This document shows, one piece after another, positions 1-7,101 of a stretch of DNA of 15,773 nt. Made by a program: the position numbers and the translations under genes. Source of the DNA: JANQUM01 sp047630355 (GTDB lineage: Bacteria > Bacteroidota > Bacteroidia > Cytophagales > Spirosomataceae); NCBI GenBank assembly GCA_047630355.1, contig JBLHXN010000075.1, positions 1 to 15,773 of the forward strand, in the 5' to 3' direction. Within the stretch, counting starts at the first letter, position 1; each line of letters begins with the position of its first letter. A model generated the notes under the pieces. That model was not told the DNA's origin. It saw only the letters and a program-made list of their open reading frames with translations, and did not search any database.

Positions 1-320
1 ACTTCCCGAACCTCGATTTTATGATTAGTAAATTCGTCATGCCATCAGGAACGCAATGGTTTTGGATTGCTCTGCTTGGTGTTGCCGCCATGATTGGGCA
101 AATATTCCTGACCAAGGCTTTTGCTTATGGCAAAGCCGGACCAATTTCGGTGGCGGGATATTCTAACATTATTTTCTCGGTTTGCTTCGGTATTTTACTA
201 GGCGATGCCATTCCAGCGTGGCTTTCCTTCGCAGGAATTATATTGGTTATTTCAAGCGGAATTTTGATTTCGTGGAAAAAGAAGGCTGCGGCAGTGAAGG
301 GTGAAGAGGTTAAAAGTTAA
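1..320 (+). CDS. EamA/DMT-family transporter, C-terminal part (5' end outside window)
   Basis: The reading frame is open from the left edge (codons from position 3) through an internal ATG at 21 to the TAA at 318-320, so this is the 3' end of a longer gene. The visible part is about 105 residues and very hydrophobic. It has about three membrane segments, including one around WFWIALLGVAAMIGQIFLT and one around WLSFAGIILVISSGILISW, followed by a lysine-rich cytoplasmic tail. The pattern AxxxGKAGPISVAGYSNIIFS matches the second EamA repeat of drug/metabolite transporters, which export small metabolites across the inner membrane. Full family members are about 290-300 aa with ten helices, so about two thirds of the protein is missing here. 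The substrate cannot be read from this fragment. The family call is inferred from the pattern. Confidence 0.75.
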   Translation, partial: FPNLDFMISKFVMPSGTQWFWIALLGVAAMIGQIFLTKAFAYGKAGPISVAGYSNIIFSVCFGILLGDAIPAWLSFAGIILVISSGILISWKKKAAAVKGEEVKS

Positions 321-455
321 AGTTTTTTTGTTGCTAGTGAGGACACTAATAACGGATGGAGGGCGAAGAGGTTTCGGTGAAGAATTAAATATTTTGTCGT
401 TACAACCGTTCCGTTGACGAAGATAATAGAAAAGGATGCTCTCTAATATACTATT

Positions 456-540
456 CAGAAGCTCCGGTAGAAGCGGGATATTAATAGCAACTCATTATTA
501 CAAAGCGACAAAAAGTACCGTCGGTACGACACATCTAATT
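456..540. repeat. Candidate dispersed intergenic element with GTACC inverted repeat
   Basis: The 321-587 gap has no credible gene. Its right half holds a block with 'gctccggtag', then 'gcgggatattaatagcaa', then 'gcgacaaaaagtaccgtcgg'. It includes a perfect inverted repeat GTACCG (515-520) and CGGTAC (522-527) followed by GACAC. From memory, blocks with this order (agctccggtag, gatattaatag, aaagtaccgt-ggtacgacac) occur between genes in many Cytophagales genomes, but I cannot search for copies here. Only one copy is in the window. The 5' half of the gap (321-455) shows nothing recognisable. Confidence 0.45.
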
Positions 541-587
541 GTTTTGAATTTCATTTTATCAAGACTTCAACAAACTGAAAAAGTACT

Positions 588-773
588 ATGACTACAATTA
601 AAGAACAGAACGAGCTCCGAGATAAAGTTTTGATAGGATTTGAGAAAACTTACGAAAAGTTGATTGAGTTCAAAAAGAGTAAAAACTCACCTCTGATCAT
701 AATGAAGGACGGAGAAATAATTGAGCTTAATCCTCACGGAGCTTCATTGGAATCCAAAATAGAGGAAGTTTAG
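588..773 (+). CDS. Small conserved-looking hypothetical protein (61 aa)
   Basis: I do not recognise this protein. It is a short, soluble, charged protein with no signal peptide or membrane segment. The N-terminal half (residues 1-33) looks like an amphipathic helix rich in Lys and Glu. The C-terminal half contains a short beta-like stretch, PLIIMKDGEIIELNP, of a type seen in small Bacteroidota proteins of unknown role. Codon use is normal for the window. The ATG at 588 follows an A-rich leader. The gene ends 39 bases before the CIA30 gene and may be cotranscribed with it. A toxin-antitoxin role was considered, but no partner of the usual kind lies next to it. Confidence 0.6.
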   Translation: MTTIKEQNELRDKVLIGFEKTYEKLIEFKKSKNSPLIIMKDGEIIELNPHGASLESKIEEV

Positions 774-812
774 GTAAAACCTCTACCCTAAACAACTCGT
801 TGTCAACGCATC

Positions 813-1346
813 ATGAAAACTATAATACTACTCTTCGCCATGCTTTCAACAACGGATTCTTCATTAATTTTCGATTTTGAGAAGAACGTAAATCTGCAAA
901 ACTGGCGGGTCGTGGACGATGTCGTAATGGGCGGACGTTCATCAGGAAACTTCGCAATAAGCAACGACGGACACGGCGTATTTTCGGGAGAAGTTTCGTT
1001 GGAAAACAACGGCGGTTTCTCGTCTGTACGGTACGGTTTCTCGGAGAAAAAGTCAGTTGAAAAGTATTCCAAAATTATCATTACGCTCAAAGGCGACGGA
1101 AAGGATTACCAATTTAGAGTTAAAGCAAAGTCTAACGATTATTATTCGTACATCGCTGCTTTCAAAACTTCGGGAGAATGGGAGAAAGTAGAAATTTCTT
1201 TAGCAGAAATGTATCCTTCTTTTCGGGGACGAACGTTGGATATGCCCAATTTTGAGTCCGACTTTATCGAAGAGCTTCGGTTTCTGATTGGCAACAAAAA
1301 ACCGCAGAATTTCGAGTTGATAATTGATAAGATTGAGTTGGGATGA
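813..1346 (+). CDS. CIA30-domain protein (NADH:ubiquinone oxidoreductase intermediate-associated protein 30 family)
   Basis: The 177-aa product begins with a short hydrophobic leader (MKTIILLFAMLSTTDSS), so it may be exported. Almost all the rest matches the CIA30 domain: LIFDFEKN at the start, then NWRVVDDVVMGGRSSG, then GVFSGEVSLENNGGFSSVR, a central ITLKGDGKDYQFRVK strand, and a C-terminal LRFLIGNKKPQNFELIIDKIELG. The domain is a beta-sandwich like carbohydrate-binding modules. In mitochondria it assists complex I assembly, but bacterial members are mostly uncharacterised and often stand alone, as here. No complex I gene is nearby, so a role in respiration should not be assumed. It lies 39 bases after the 61-aa gene and converges with katG. 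The domain call is firm; the biological role is unknown. Confidence 0.85.
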   Translation: MKTIILLFAMLSTTDSSLIFDFEKNVNLQNWRVVDDVVMGGRSSGNFAISNDGHGVFSGEVSLENNGGFSSVRYGFSEKKSVEKYSKIIITLKGDGKDYQFRVKAKSNDYYSYIAAFKTSGEWEKVEISLAEMYPSFRGRTLDMPNFESDFIEELRFLIGNKKPQNFELIIDKIELG

Positions 1347-1348
1347 TG

Positions 1349-1425
1349 ACCAACCTCTCCGAGCGAGCGTCGGTCGCCCCAGGCACCCTCCAACGATGGA
1401 GGAGGGAGAAGCCAACCCTGTGAAC
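1349..1425. repeat. GC-rich intergenic repeat-like element
   Basis: Just after the CIA30 stop lies a GC-rich block unlike the AT-rich spacers elsewhere. It contains a hairpin CCTCCA (1387-1392), loop ACGA, TGGAGG (1397-1402), and on its left the run 'gagcgagcgtcggtcgcccc'. The pattern, a GGAGGG-type hairpin next to a GGGCGACCG block, resembles dispersed intergenic repeats that I recall from Bacteroidota genomes. No second copy is in the window, so repeat status is inferred. Confidence 0.4.
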
Positions 1426-1433
1426 TAAACAAG

Positions 1434-1469
1434 AACGGCTTCTGCACATTTTGTACAGAAGCCGTTTTT
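1434..1469. terminator. Intrinsic terminator between CIA30 gene and katG
   Basis: A perfect 11-bp stem AACGGCTTCTG (1434-1444) pairs with CAGAAGCCGTT (1456-1466) around an 11-base loop, and is followed by T residues through 1469 on the plus strand. This fits termination of the CIA30 transcript. On the minus strand the downstream tail is only moderately T-rich, so it may act weakly for katG as well. Confidence 0.8.
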
Positions 1470-1486
1470 ATGTTACGCTATTTGAA

Positions 1487-1532
1487 ACCACCGTCGGGGT
1501 CTGAGCGACCCCGTCTGCGACCACCAATGGGG
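1487..1532. repeat. Second GC-rich hairpin element next to the katG stop
   Basis: A perfect stem CGGGGTC (1495-1501) pairs with GACCCCG (1507-1513), with flanking 'accacc' (1487-1492) and 'gaccacc' (1519-1525). There is no T-run directly after it, so it is not a classical terminator. It resembles 'cggggtc...gaccccg' elements that I recall from between genes in related bacteria. It could also protect the katG mRNA 3' end. Confidence 0.35.
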
Positions 1533-1541
1533 TTTTATGAT

Positions 1542-3761
1542 TTAGCTATCGAAACGATCTAAGTTCATTACTTTGTTCCACGCGGCAATAAAGTCCTTCA
1601 CGAATTTAGCTTCAGCGTCTGCACTACCATAGACCTCGGCAACGGCACGTAGCTCAGCGTTTGATCCAAAAATCAAATCAACTCTCGAACCTGTCCATCT
1701 AAGTTCATTTGTCTTGCGATCACGACCTTCAAAAGCCTCTTCGTCTTTGTTAATCGCTTTCCAGGTAACACTCATATCTAAGAGGTTCACAAAGAAATCG
1801 TTGGTTAACTTTCCAGGAGTTTTTGTAAACACACCGTGCTGTGAACCTTCAAAGGTTGCATCTAAAGCTCTAAGGCCACCAACCAAAACAGTCATTTCGG
1901 GAGCGGTTAGGGTCATCAATTGTGCTTTATCCACAAGAAGTTCTTCCGCGTACGGAGCAACTTTCGCTCTTTGGAAGTTTCTGAAACCGTCAGCCATTGG
2001 CTCTAACGCCATAAATGATTGTACGTCTGTTTGCTCTTGCGAAGCATCTGTTCTTCCCGGTATGAAAGGAACGGTTACGCCCGAAGCTTTTTCAATAGCT
2101 GCACCGCCGCCCAACACAATCAAATCGGCGATGGATACTTGCTTGCCTGACTGAACTGCGTTGAATTCACTTTGTACACCTTCTAAGGCTTTCAATACTT
2201 TCGATAATTGGGCAGGGCTATTGGCTTTCCAATATTTTTGGGGAGATAACCTTATTCTTCCACCGTTGGCTCCGCCTCTTTTGTCAGAACCTCTAAAGGT
2301 AGAGGCACTTGACCATGCAGTACTCACTAATTCACTCACGCTAAGTCCTGTTGCCAAGATACTTGCTTTTAGAGCTGTTACATCAGCATCATCAATGATG
2401 TCATAATCAGCCGCAGGAATTGGGTCTTGCCAGATTAAATCTTCGGCAGGAACTTCTGAACCTAAATAAAGAGACTTTGGCCCCATATCTCGGTGGGTAA
2501 GTTTGAACCATGCTTTGGCAAAAGCGTCATCTAACTGCTCAGGGTTTTCGCGGAATTTTTCAGAAATCTTACGGTATTCAGGGTCAACCTTCATTGCTAT
2601 ATCAGCATCGGTCATCATGAGTACTTGTGTCTTTGAAGCATCTCCAGCAGTAGGGGCTTGCTGAGCTTTAGAAGCTTCAGTAGGCTTCCATTGGCTTGCA
2701 CCCGCCGGGCTTTTTGTTTGCTCCCACTCATAGTCCAATAACATTTTGAGGTAATCATGATCCCACTTAGTAGGATTAGGTGTCCAGGCACCTTCAATTC
2801 CACTTGTGATTGCGTGATCCAAAACTCCGGTTCCGTAGCTATTTTTCCAGCCCATGCTCTGATTTTCTATCGAAGCACCAGCAGGTTCAGCACCTACAAA
2901 TTCGTTAGGATCGGCAGCTCCGTGGGCTTTACCAAAGGTGTGACCACCTACTGTAAGTGCAACAGTTTCTTCGTCATTCATTGCCATGCGGCCGAATGTC
3001 TCTCTTATTAATCCGGCTGTTCTCATCGGATCAGAAACACCGTCGGGTCCTTCAGGATTCACGTAAATAAGTCCCATATGAGAAGCACCTAAAGTTCCTT
3101 CAAGGATATCTTGCCCTTCGGAGAAACGAGCATCATTACCCATCCATTCCGTTTCAGAACCCCAATAAACGTCTTGCTCAGGTTCCCAAACATCCGTTCT
3201 ACCTCCGGCAAAACCATAAGTCTTGAAGCCCATTGATTCCAAAGCGACATTACCCGCCAAAACCATTAAATCGGCCCAAGATAGCTTTCTGCCATACTTC
3301 TGCTTTACTGGCCAAAGCAATAATCTTGCTTTATCCAAGTTTCCGTTATCTGGCCAGCTATTCAACGGAGCAAAGCGTTGTTGACCCGCCCCGGCACCAC
3401 CTCTACCATCGGCAATACGATATGTACCCGCACTGTGCCATGTCATTCTAATCATAAAAGGACCATAATGCCCGTAATCTGCAGGCCACCAATCTTGAGA
3501 ATCCGTCATTAGGTTAGTCAAGTCGGCTTTTACAGCTGCAAGATCTAATGATTTGAATTCTTCGGCGTAATTAAAGTCATCACCCATTGGGTTCGACAAC
3601 TCGCTTTGCTGACGCAGGATGTTCAATTTTAGTTGGTTGGGCCACCAATCGTGGGTAGTTGTTCCACCACCGGCGGTTCCGTTCAGCATTCCGCCCAAGT
3701 AAGGACAGGCACTTGAATCATTTATTTCCCAAACCTTACTATTATCTGGATCTATACTCAT
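1542..3761 (-). CDS. katG: Catalase-peroxidase KatG
   Basis: The 739-aa product is a complete bifunctional haem catalase-peroxidase that removes hydrogen peroxide. The distal site RMTWHSAGTYR gives Arg105, Trp108 and His109. The proximal haem ligand lies in GGHTFGKAHGA (His274). Trp108, Tyr233 (LIYVNPEGP) and Met259 (GRMAMND) can form the Met-Tyr-Trp adduct needed for catalase activity, with the same 26-residue Tyr-Met spacing as in the Mycobacterium tuberculosis enzyme. The C-terminal half is the usual second, haem-less peroxidase-like domain (for example GGGAAIEKA and the FIPGRTDASQEQTD stretch). There is no signal peptide, so it is cytoplasmic. Length is normal for the family. The gene is divergent from oxyR and has its own TTG-18-TAGCTTTG promoter. 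OxyR control is inferred from this arrangement. Confidence 0.98.
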   Translation of the reverse strand: MSIDPDNSKVWEINDSSACPYLGGMLNGTAGGGTTTHDWWPNQLKLNILRQQSELSNPMGDDFNYAEEFKSLDLAAVKADLTNLMTDSQDWWPADYGHYGPFMIRMTWHSAGTYRIADGRGGAGAGQQRFAPLNSWPDNGNLDKARLLLWPVKQKYGRKLSWADLMVLAGNVALESMGFKTYGFAGGRTDVWEPEQDVYWGSETEWMGNDARFSEGQDILEGTLGASHMGLIYVNPEGPDGVSDPMRTAGLIRETFGRMAMNDEETVALTVGGHTFGKAHGAADPNEFVGAEPAGASIENQSMGWKNSYGTGVLDHAITSGIEGAWTPNPTKWDHDYLKMLLDYEWEQTKSPAGASQWKPTEASKAQQAPTAGDASKTQVLMMTDADIAMKVDPEYRKISEKFRENPEQLDDAFAKAWFKLTHRDMGPKSLYLGSEVPAEDLIWQDPIPAADYDIIDDADVTALKASILATGLSVSELVSTAWSSASTFRGSDKRGGANGGRIRLSPQKYWKANSPAQLSKVLKALEGVQSEFNAVQSGKQVSIADLIVLGGGAAIEKASGVTVPFIPGRTDASQEQTDVQSFMALEPMADGFRNFQRAKVAPYAEELLVDKAQLMTLTAPEMTVLVGGLRALDATFEGSQHGVFTKTPGKLTNDFFVNLLDMSVTWKAINKDEEAFEGRDRKTNELRWTGSRVDLIFGSNAELRAVAEVYGSADAEAKFVKDFIAAWNKVMNLDRFDS

Positions 3762-3794
3762 TTAGTATTTTGGTTTTAGTTAAATTACTATGCC

Positions 3795-3823
3795 CAAAGC
3801 TACGCAAAACAACTCATCTACAA
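3795..3823 (-). promoter_or_regulatory. katG promoter, Bacteroidota type
   Basis: Read on the minus strand, a TTG (3821-3823) is followed after 18 bases by TAGCTTTG (3795-3802), an exact match to the TAnnTTTG -7 element of Bacteroidota promoters. The -7 element lies 33 bases before the katG start codon, giving a short leader. Confidence 0.7.
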
Positions 3824-3839
3824 AAACGATACTTCTGAT

Positions 3840-3867
3840 ATGTATATTGATAATATAGATGTATATT
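3840..3867. promoter_or_regulatory. Candidate OxyR operator between katG and oxyR
   Basis: A perfect palindrome TATATT-GAT-AATATA (3843-3857) is overlapped by two exact copies of ATGTATATT at 3840-3848 and 3859-3867, spaced 19 bases start to start. The site lies 16 bases upstream of the katG -33 element. That is where a LysR-type activator normally binds, and it is also on the oxyR side, where autoregulation would act. The sequence is AT-rich, so part of the symmetry could be chance. Binding by this OxyR is inferred. Confidence 0.5.
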
Positions 3868-3869
3868 TG
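3862..3869 (+). promoter_or_regulatory. Possible oxyR -7 element
   Basis: TATATTTG matches TAnnTTTG exactly on the plus strand, but no TTG stands 17-23 bases upstream (the nearest is 12 bases away). It overlaps the right copy of the operator repeat, which would suit autorepression. The leader to the oxyR ATG would be about 150 bases. Confidence 0.3.
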
Positions 3870-3920
3870 TGAAGTTAGATTTTCAGAAAGTTTAAAGAAA
3901 GCTCCTATATATGTACGTAC

Positions 3921-3992
3921 TGTCAGGCTGAGTTTATTGAAGACCGCCTCGCTCTTTCGATAAACTACTTCGGCAATCCGATTAGACTGACA
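3921..3992. repeat. Dispersed-repeat-like inverted structure in the oxyR leader
   Basis: TGTCAGGCT (3921-3929) pairs with AGACTGACA (3984-3992) with one mismatch, and GTTTAT (3932-3937) pairs with ATAAAC (3960-3965) inside it. The left arm 'tgtcaggctgagtttattga' looks like the 'TGTCAGGCTGAGCTTGTCGA' type of dispersed intergenic sequence that I recall from many Bacteroidota. A related CTTGTCGAA/TTCGACAAG inverted repeat occurs at 14463-14490. It lies between the possible oxyR promoter and the start codon, so it would be transcribed. Confidence 0.5.
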
Positions 3993-4024
3993 TCACTCAT
4001 CAACCAAATCTCAAATCTCAAAAA

Positions 4025-4966
4025 ATGAACATTCAACAATTTCAATACGTACTTGCCGTCGCTGAGTTAAAGCACTTCGAACAAGCCGCTGAGAAGTGCT
4101 GCATTACGCAATCTACGCTGAGTACGATGATCCGTAAATTTGAAAACGAGATTGGGCTGGAAATTTTTGACCGAAAGTCAAAACCCGTTTCGGTTACGAA
4201 GGAAGGAAAGGCGATCATCGACCAACTAAAAATCTTGATAAAAGAAGTCGAAACCCTCCGAAATACGGTGCAGGAACTCAAAGGAGAGCTGGCGGGAGAT
4301 TTGCAGATTGGCGTTATTCCTACGGTTGCACCTTACTTATTGCCATTGTTTCTTTCAGAGTTTGCGGGTCAATTTCCAAAGGTCAAAATAACTGTGCAGG
4401 AAATGACCACAACGGAAATTCAGAAATCGCTTAAAAACCGAAGTCTGGACATTGGCATTGCCGCCCTACCGCTCAACGACGGCGAATTACGGGAAATTCC
4501 ACTTTACGAAGAGCCATTTCTTATTTTTGACTGCTTTTCGCAGAACTCTGACAACCTAAACCGAACCATTGAAGACATCAGCCTTTCCCACTTATTATTG
4601 CTCGAAGAAGGGCACTGTTTCCGAACGCAAGTAGAACAAATATGTAACTTATCAAAATTGAAAGTGAGTGAACAGCGTAATTTTGAGTTCAAGGCGGGTT
4701 CTATTGATAGTCTCGTGCGTTTCGCAAAGTCTTATAAGGGAATTACCCTACTTCCACAATTAGCCTCACTTGATTTACCCGAAGGAGATCAGGCATTTAT
4801 CAAAGCATTCGCTCCGCCCGTCCCGATTCGTTCGGTGGGAATTGTGGTACATAAACACTTCGTCAAGAAACGCATTATTGAAGCCTTGCAACGCATCATC
4901 TGCGAAGCCGTTTCTGTGAAATTAAAGCGACCCGTTGGTAAAGGAAATTTGGTACGACCTTTATGA
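4025..4966 (+). CDS. oxyR: Peroxide-sensing LysR-family regulator (OxyR type)
   Basis: The 313-aa product has an N-terminal winged helix-turn-helix (residues 1-60, with FEQAAEKCCITQSTLSTMIRKFE) and a LysR substrate-binding domain from about residue 90. It carries the OxyR redox signature. Cys198 in LEEGHCFRTQ is the expected peroxidatic cysteine and Cys207 nine residues later is its disulfide partner, the same spacing as Cys199/Cys208 in E. coli. Thr100 in GVIPTVAPYLLP and His197 are also kept, whereas the acidic residue equivalent to E. coli Asp202 is Thr201. Peroxide should form the disulfide and activate target transcription. The divergent katG is the obvious target. The ATG at 4025 gives the standard LysR N-terminus (MNIQQFQYVLAVAE). 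Two further cysteines, Cys25 and Cys26, lie in the DNA-binding domain. Confidence 0.93.
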   Translation: MNIQQFQYVLAVAELKHFEQAAEKCCITQSTLSTMIRKFENEIGLEIFDRKSKPVSVTKEGKAIIDQLKILIKEVETLRNTVQELKGELAGDLQIGVIPTVAPYLLPLFLSEFAGQFPKVKITVQEMTTTEIQKSLKNRSLDIGIAALPLNDGELREIPLYEEPFLIFDCFSQNSDNLNRTIEDISLSHLLLLEEGHCFRTQVEQICNLSKLKVSEQRNFEFKAGSIDSLVRFAKSYKGITLLPQLASLDLPEGDQAFIKAFAPPVPIRSVGIVVHKHFVKKRIIEALQRIICEAVSVKLKRPVGKGNLVRPL

Positions 4967-5041
4967 GCAAATGATACTTCCTACTTGGTTCGCTTTCTGC
5001 CAAAACAAATTAGATTTATTAAATTTAAAATAAAAATAACC

Positions 5042-5737
5042 ATGAAAAGGCTTCTTGTAATCCTCCTTAGTTTATCTGCCGTCCATACCATGGGGCAAAT
5101 CCCGATTAATATGTCATCAAGCGGAGACAATAGCTTCTTTCTACGGCTGTTAGAGGCCCAGGAATTAAACTCGGATGATGATGCCAGAGATACCGGAATA
5201 AAAGGTTCAAGGTATTTTAACGACGAGTTTATTGAAGGGGAAATATTTACTGCGGACGCTCATTTCACCAAGGTATCTATGAGGTATGATACTTTTTACG
5301 ATGCATTCCAATTCAGAATTTCGGGTCAAAATCGAAGGCTTGACCCACAACTTGCGATAAAACGCATCGTAATGGGTGATGATGTTTTCGTGATTGACAC
5401 GTACAGTCATAATGGAAAAAACAGGCAAGGATTCCTTCAACTGTTAGTAGATGATAAATACAGTTTGTTTGCGAGAAAAAACATCTCACTTCGACCTGCA
5501 CAACCCCCGCGAGCGTTAGAAACCGAATTCAAACCAGCCGAATATTTAAAAAAGAAAGACACCTACTTTGTAGGATTACCTGATGGCAATTTAGTTGAAG
5601 TAAACTCCGGCAAAGACTTGGCTAAACAGTTAGGTAACAGTTCTTTTATTGCGGCGGCGAAGAAGCAGAAAATCTCCTTAAAAGGAGATAAAAATATCGT
5701 TGCACTCGTCAAATTATTGAATGACATGGATTTGTAA
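5042..5737 (+). CDS. Secreted protein of unknown function
   Basis: The ATG at 5042 gives a 231-aa protein with a clear signal peptide (MKRLLVILLSLSAVHTMG, probable cleavage before Gln19). An upstream in-frame TTG at 4985 would add 19 residues in front of the signal peptide and is not preferred. The mature protein is soluble and mixed alpha/beta. The C-terminal part (LPDGNLVEVNSGKDLAKQLG, then a Lys-rich helix ending ALVKLLNDMDL) matches a pattern I associate with uncharacterised Bacteroidota exported proteins. No catalytic motif is visible. It starts 75 bases after oxyR on the same strand. A weak promoter-like pair, TTG at 4985-4987 and TAGATTTA at 5011-5018, lies between them, so it may be transcribed separately. 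A link to peroxide stress is only a possibility from position. Confidence 0.75.
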   Translation: MKRLLVILLSLSAVHTMGQIPINMSSSGDNSFFLRLLEAQELNSDDDARDTGIKGSRYFNDEFIEGEIFTADAHFTKVSMRYDTFYDAFQFRISGQNRRLDPQLAIKRIVMGDDVFVIDTYSHNGKNRQGFLQLLVDDKYSLFARKNISLRPAQPPRALETEFKPAEYLKKKDTYFVGLPDGNLVEVNSGKDLAKQLGNSSFIAAAKKQKISLKGDKNIVALVKLLNDMDL

Positions 5738-5948
5738 GTGCGGGTATCTTTTTCTGTGTGATTTCAAAAGGTTTCTCGTCAGAGTTATTGACGAAGCTAT
5801 TTCAAGGAAATTAAGCGAAATATTGTTTGGGAGTTAGTAAGACCGATTTGAGGATGAGTCAAAATTCTGCTTTAAATACATAGTATTATATTTCCATAAT
5901 AATTAATAACTTCAAACATCCGTTTCCCCCAATTAAAACAAAGATTAT

Positions 5949-7012
5949 ATGTTAATGGAAATACGCTTCATCTTTCTATTTGTAACAATCCCTTTCATAG
6001 CTTTTTCACAAAAAGACTCGCTTTTAAATAGTGCCCCACTCGAATCACTAACTAGCAAAATAAAAATAGTCGTGAAAGAAGAGAATTACGTCGGAAGTAG
6101 AGCAATACTTTATACTCTAAGTATCTTCGGAAGTCATATTTTAGACTCCACCTACATTGATAGCCAAGGGACAGGCTTTCTATCAGTAAACTTTTAGAAC
6201 CAGAGTTTTTACATATTAGAATTGGCAAAACTGGTATTGACGTTTTAGTTCAACCAGATTCCAATTATGTCCTGACTATTAATAAGGTAGATACAAAGTA
6301 CCATTTTTACGACTCTTTATCTTTTGAAGGTGCAAATCCGCACATAAACACATATTTAAATAATTATTTTAGAAAATTTTTAGACTATAAGCACCAAGGA
6401 AAAGTGTATGTGAGTTGGGATGTACAAACAGCAGAATATTTGTCAGGAATGAGTGCATTAGAAGACTTTTCACACCAATACTTGATTAACACTTTGGACA
6501 AAAGTTCATGTTCAAATTATATAAAGACACTATTAGTCAATCACTTATCCGCTATGATTCTTAATAGGAAATACAGTACATTATGGATATACTTTGAGAA
6601 AATCCCTTATGACAATCACCAAGAATACCTCACCATTAAATATGGGGATCCTTTTGATTTGGAACTAATAAATAAACACCTTAGCCCGATAAAATCACTA
6701 CTTTACAGTTTTTTCGTTTATAAACGCATAGAGTATATCCATTCTAAATATGGGAATAATCGATATTTGTTAGATGGGGATGGAACATACGAGTGGAAAA
6801 AAGATTATTATATATTAGGGGCTGAGTCGATTAAGAACTTAGAAATCGATAGTGAGCTCATAGAATACCTTTTCGCTCGCCATATCAGGACTAATACAAT
6901 CAAATATGAAGTTACTTTAAAATATTTTGACGAATTCAAAGCCTTATATCCAAACTCCAAATATTTATCATTTTTAGAAGAAAAGTTGTCCAAAGTTAAA
7001 AACTTCAATTGA
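5949..7012 (+). pseudogene. Frameshifted TlpA-like protein N-terminal region, thioredoxin domain absent
   Basis: The first part (ATG 5949 or 5955) encodes a signal peptide (IRFIFLFVTIPFIAFSQ) and a beta-rich start typical of DUF4369/TlpA-type exported proteins (YTLSIFGSHILDSTYIDSQG), then stops at 6195-6197. The frame one base back continues at once with KLLEPEFLHIRIGKTGIDVLVQ and stays open to 7012. It includes a long helical section ending in ALYPNSKYLSFLEEKLSKVK. That ending is where a thioredoxin fold normally begins in TlpA-like proteins, but no such domain follows. The join falls at about 6165-6195. A one-base loss is the simplest explanation; a sequencing error would also give this. 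The gene is more AT-rich than its neighbours (19 G/C in 6241-6300, against 25 in katG 1801-1860). The family assignment is moderate, the frameshift is clear. Confidence 0.65.
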
Positions 7013-7101
7013 TAGCGATTGCTAAGTATTAAATGTAAAAGTATGGTTATTACAAATTATCTTTCAAAATCGGTAAGGCGTTTTGTTAATAAACATCCCC
7101 G

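Noticed and set aside
1142..1449. Three overlapping minus-strand open frames opposite the CIA30 gene end
   Set aside because: They run through the CIA30 gene, the GC-rich element and the terminator, have unnatural composition and match no protein pattern.
1714..3451. Plus-strand open frames inside katG
   Set aside because: They are antisense shadows of a strongly conserved katG and show Ser/Pro/Arg-rich translations without motifs.
4985..5041. TTG start for the secreted protein
   Set aside because: It would place 19 charged residues in front of a good signal peptide; the ATG at 5042 is better placed.
5776..5794. TCGTCA/TGACGA hairpin after the secreted protein
   Set aside because: Only 6 bp and no T-run after it; not supportable as a terminator.
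6180..6200. Programmed -1 ribosomal frameshift in the TlpA-like gene
   Set aside because: No canonical X XXY YYZ slippery heptamer in the right frame and no strong stem just after the stop; a simple indel is more likely.
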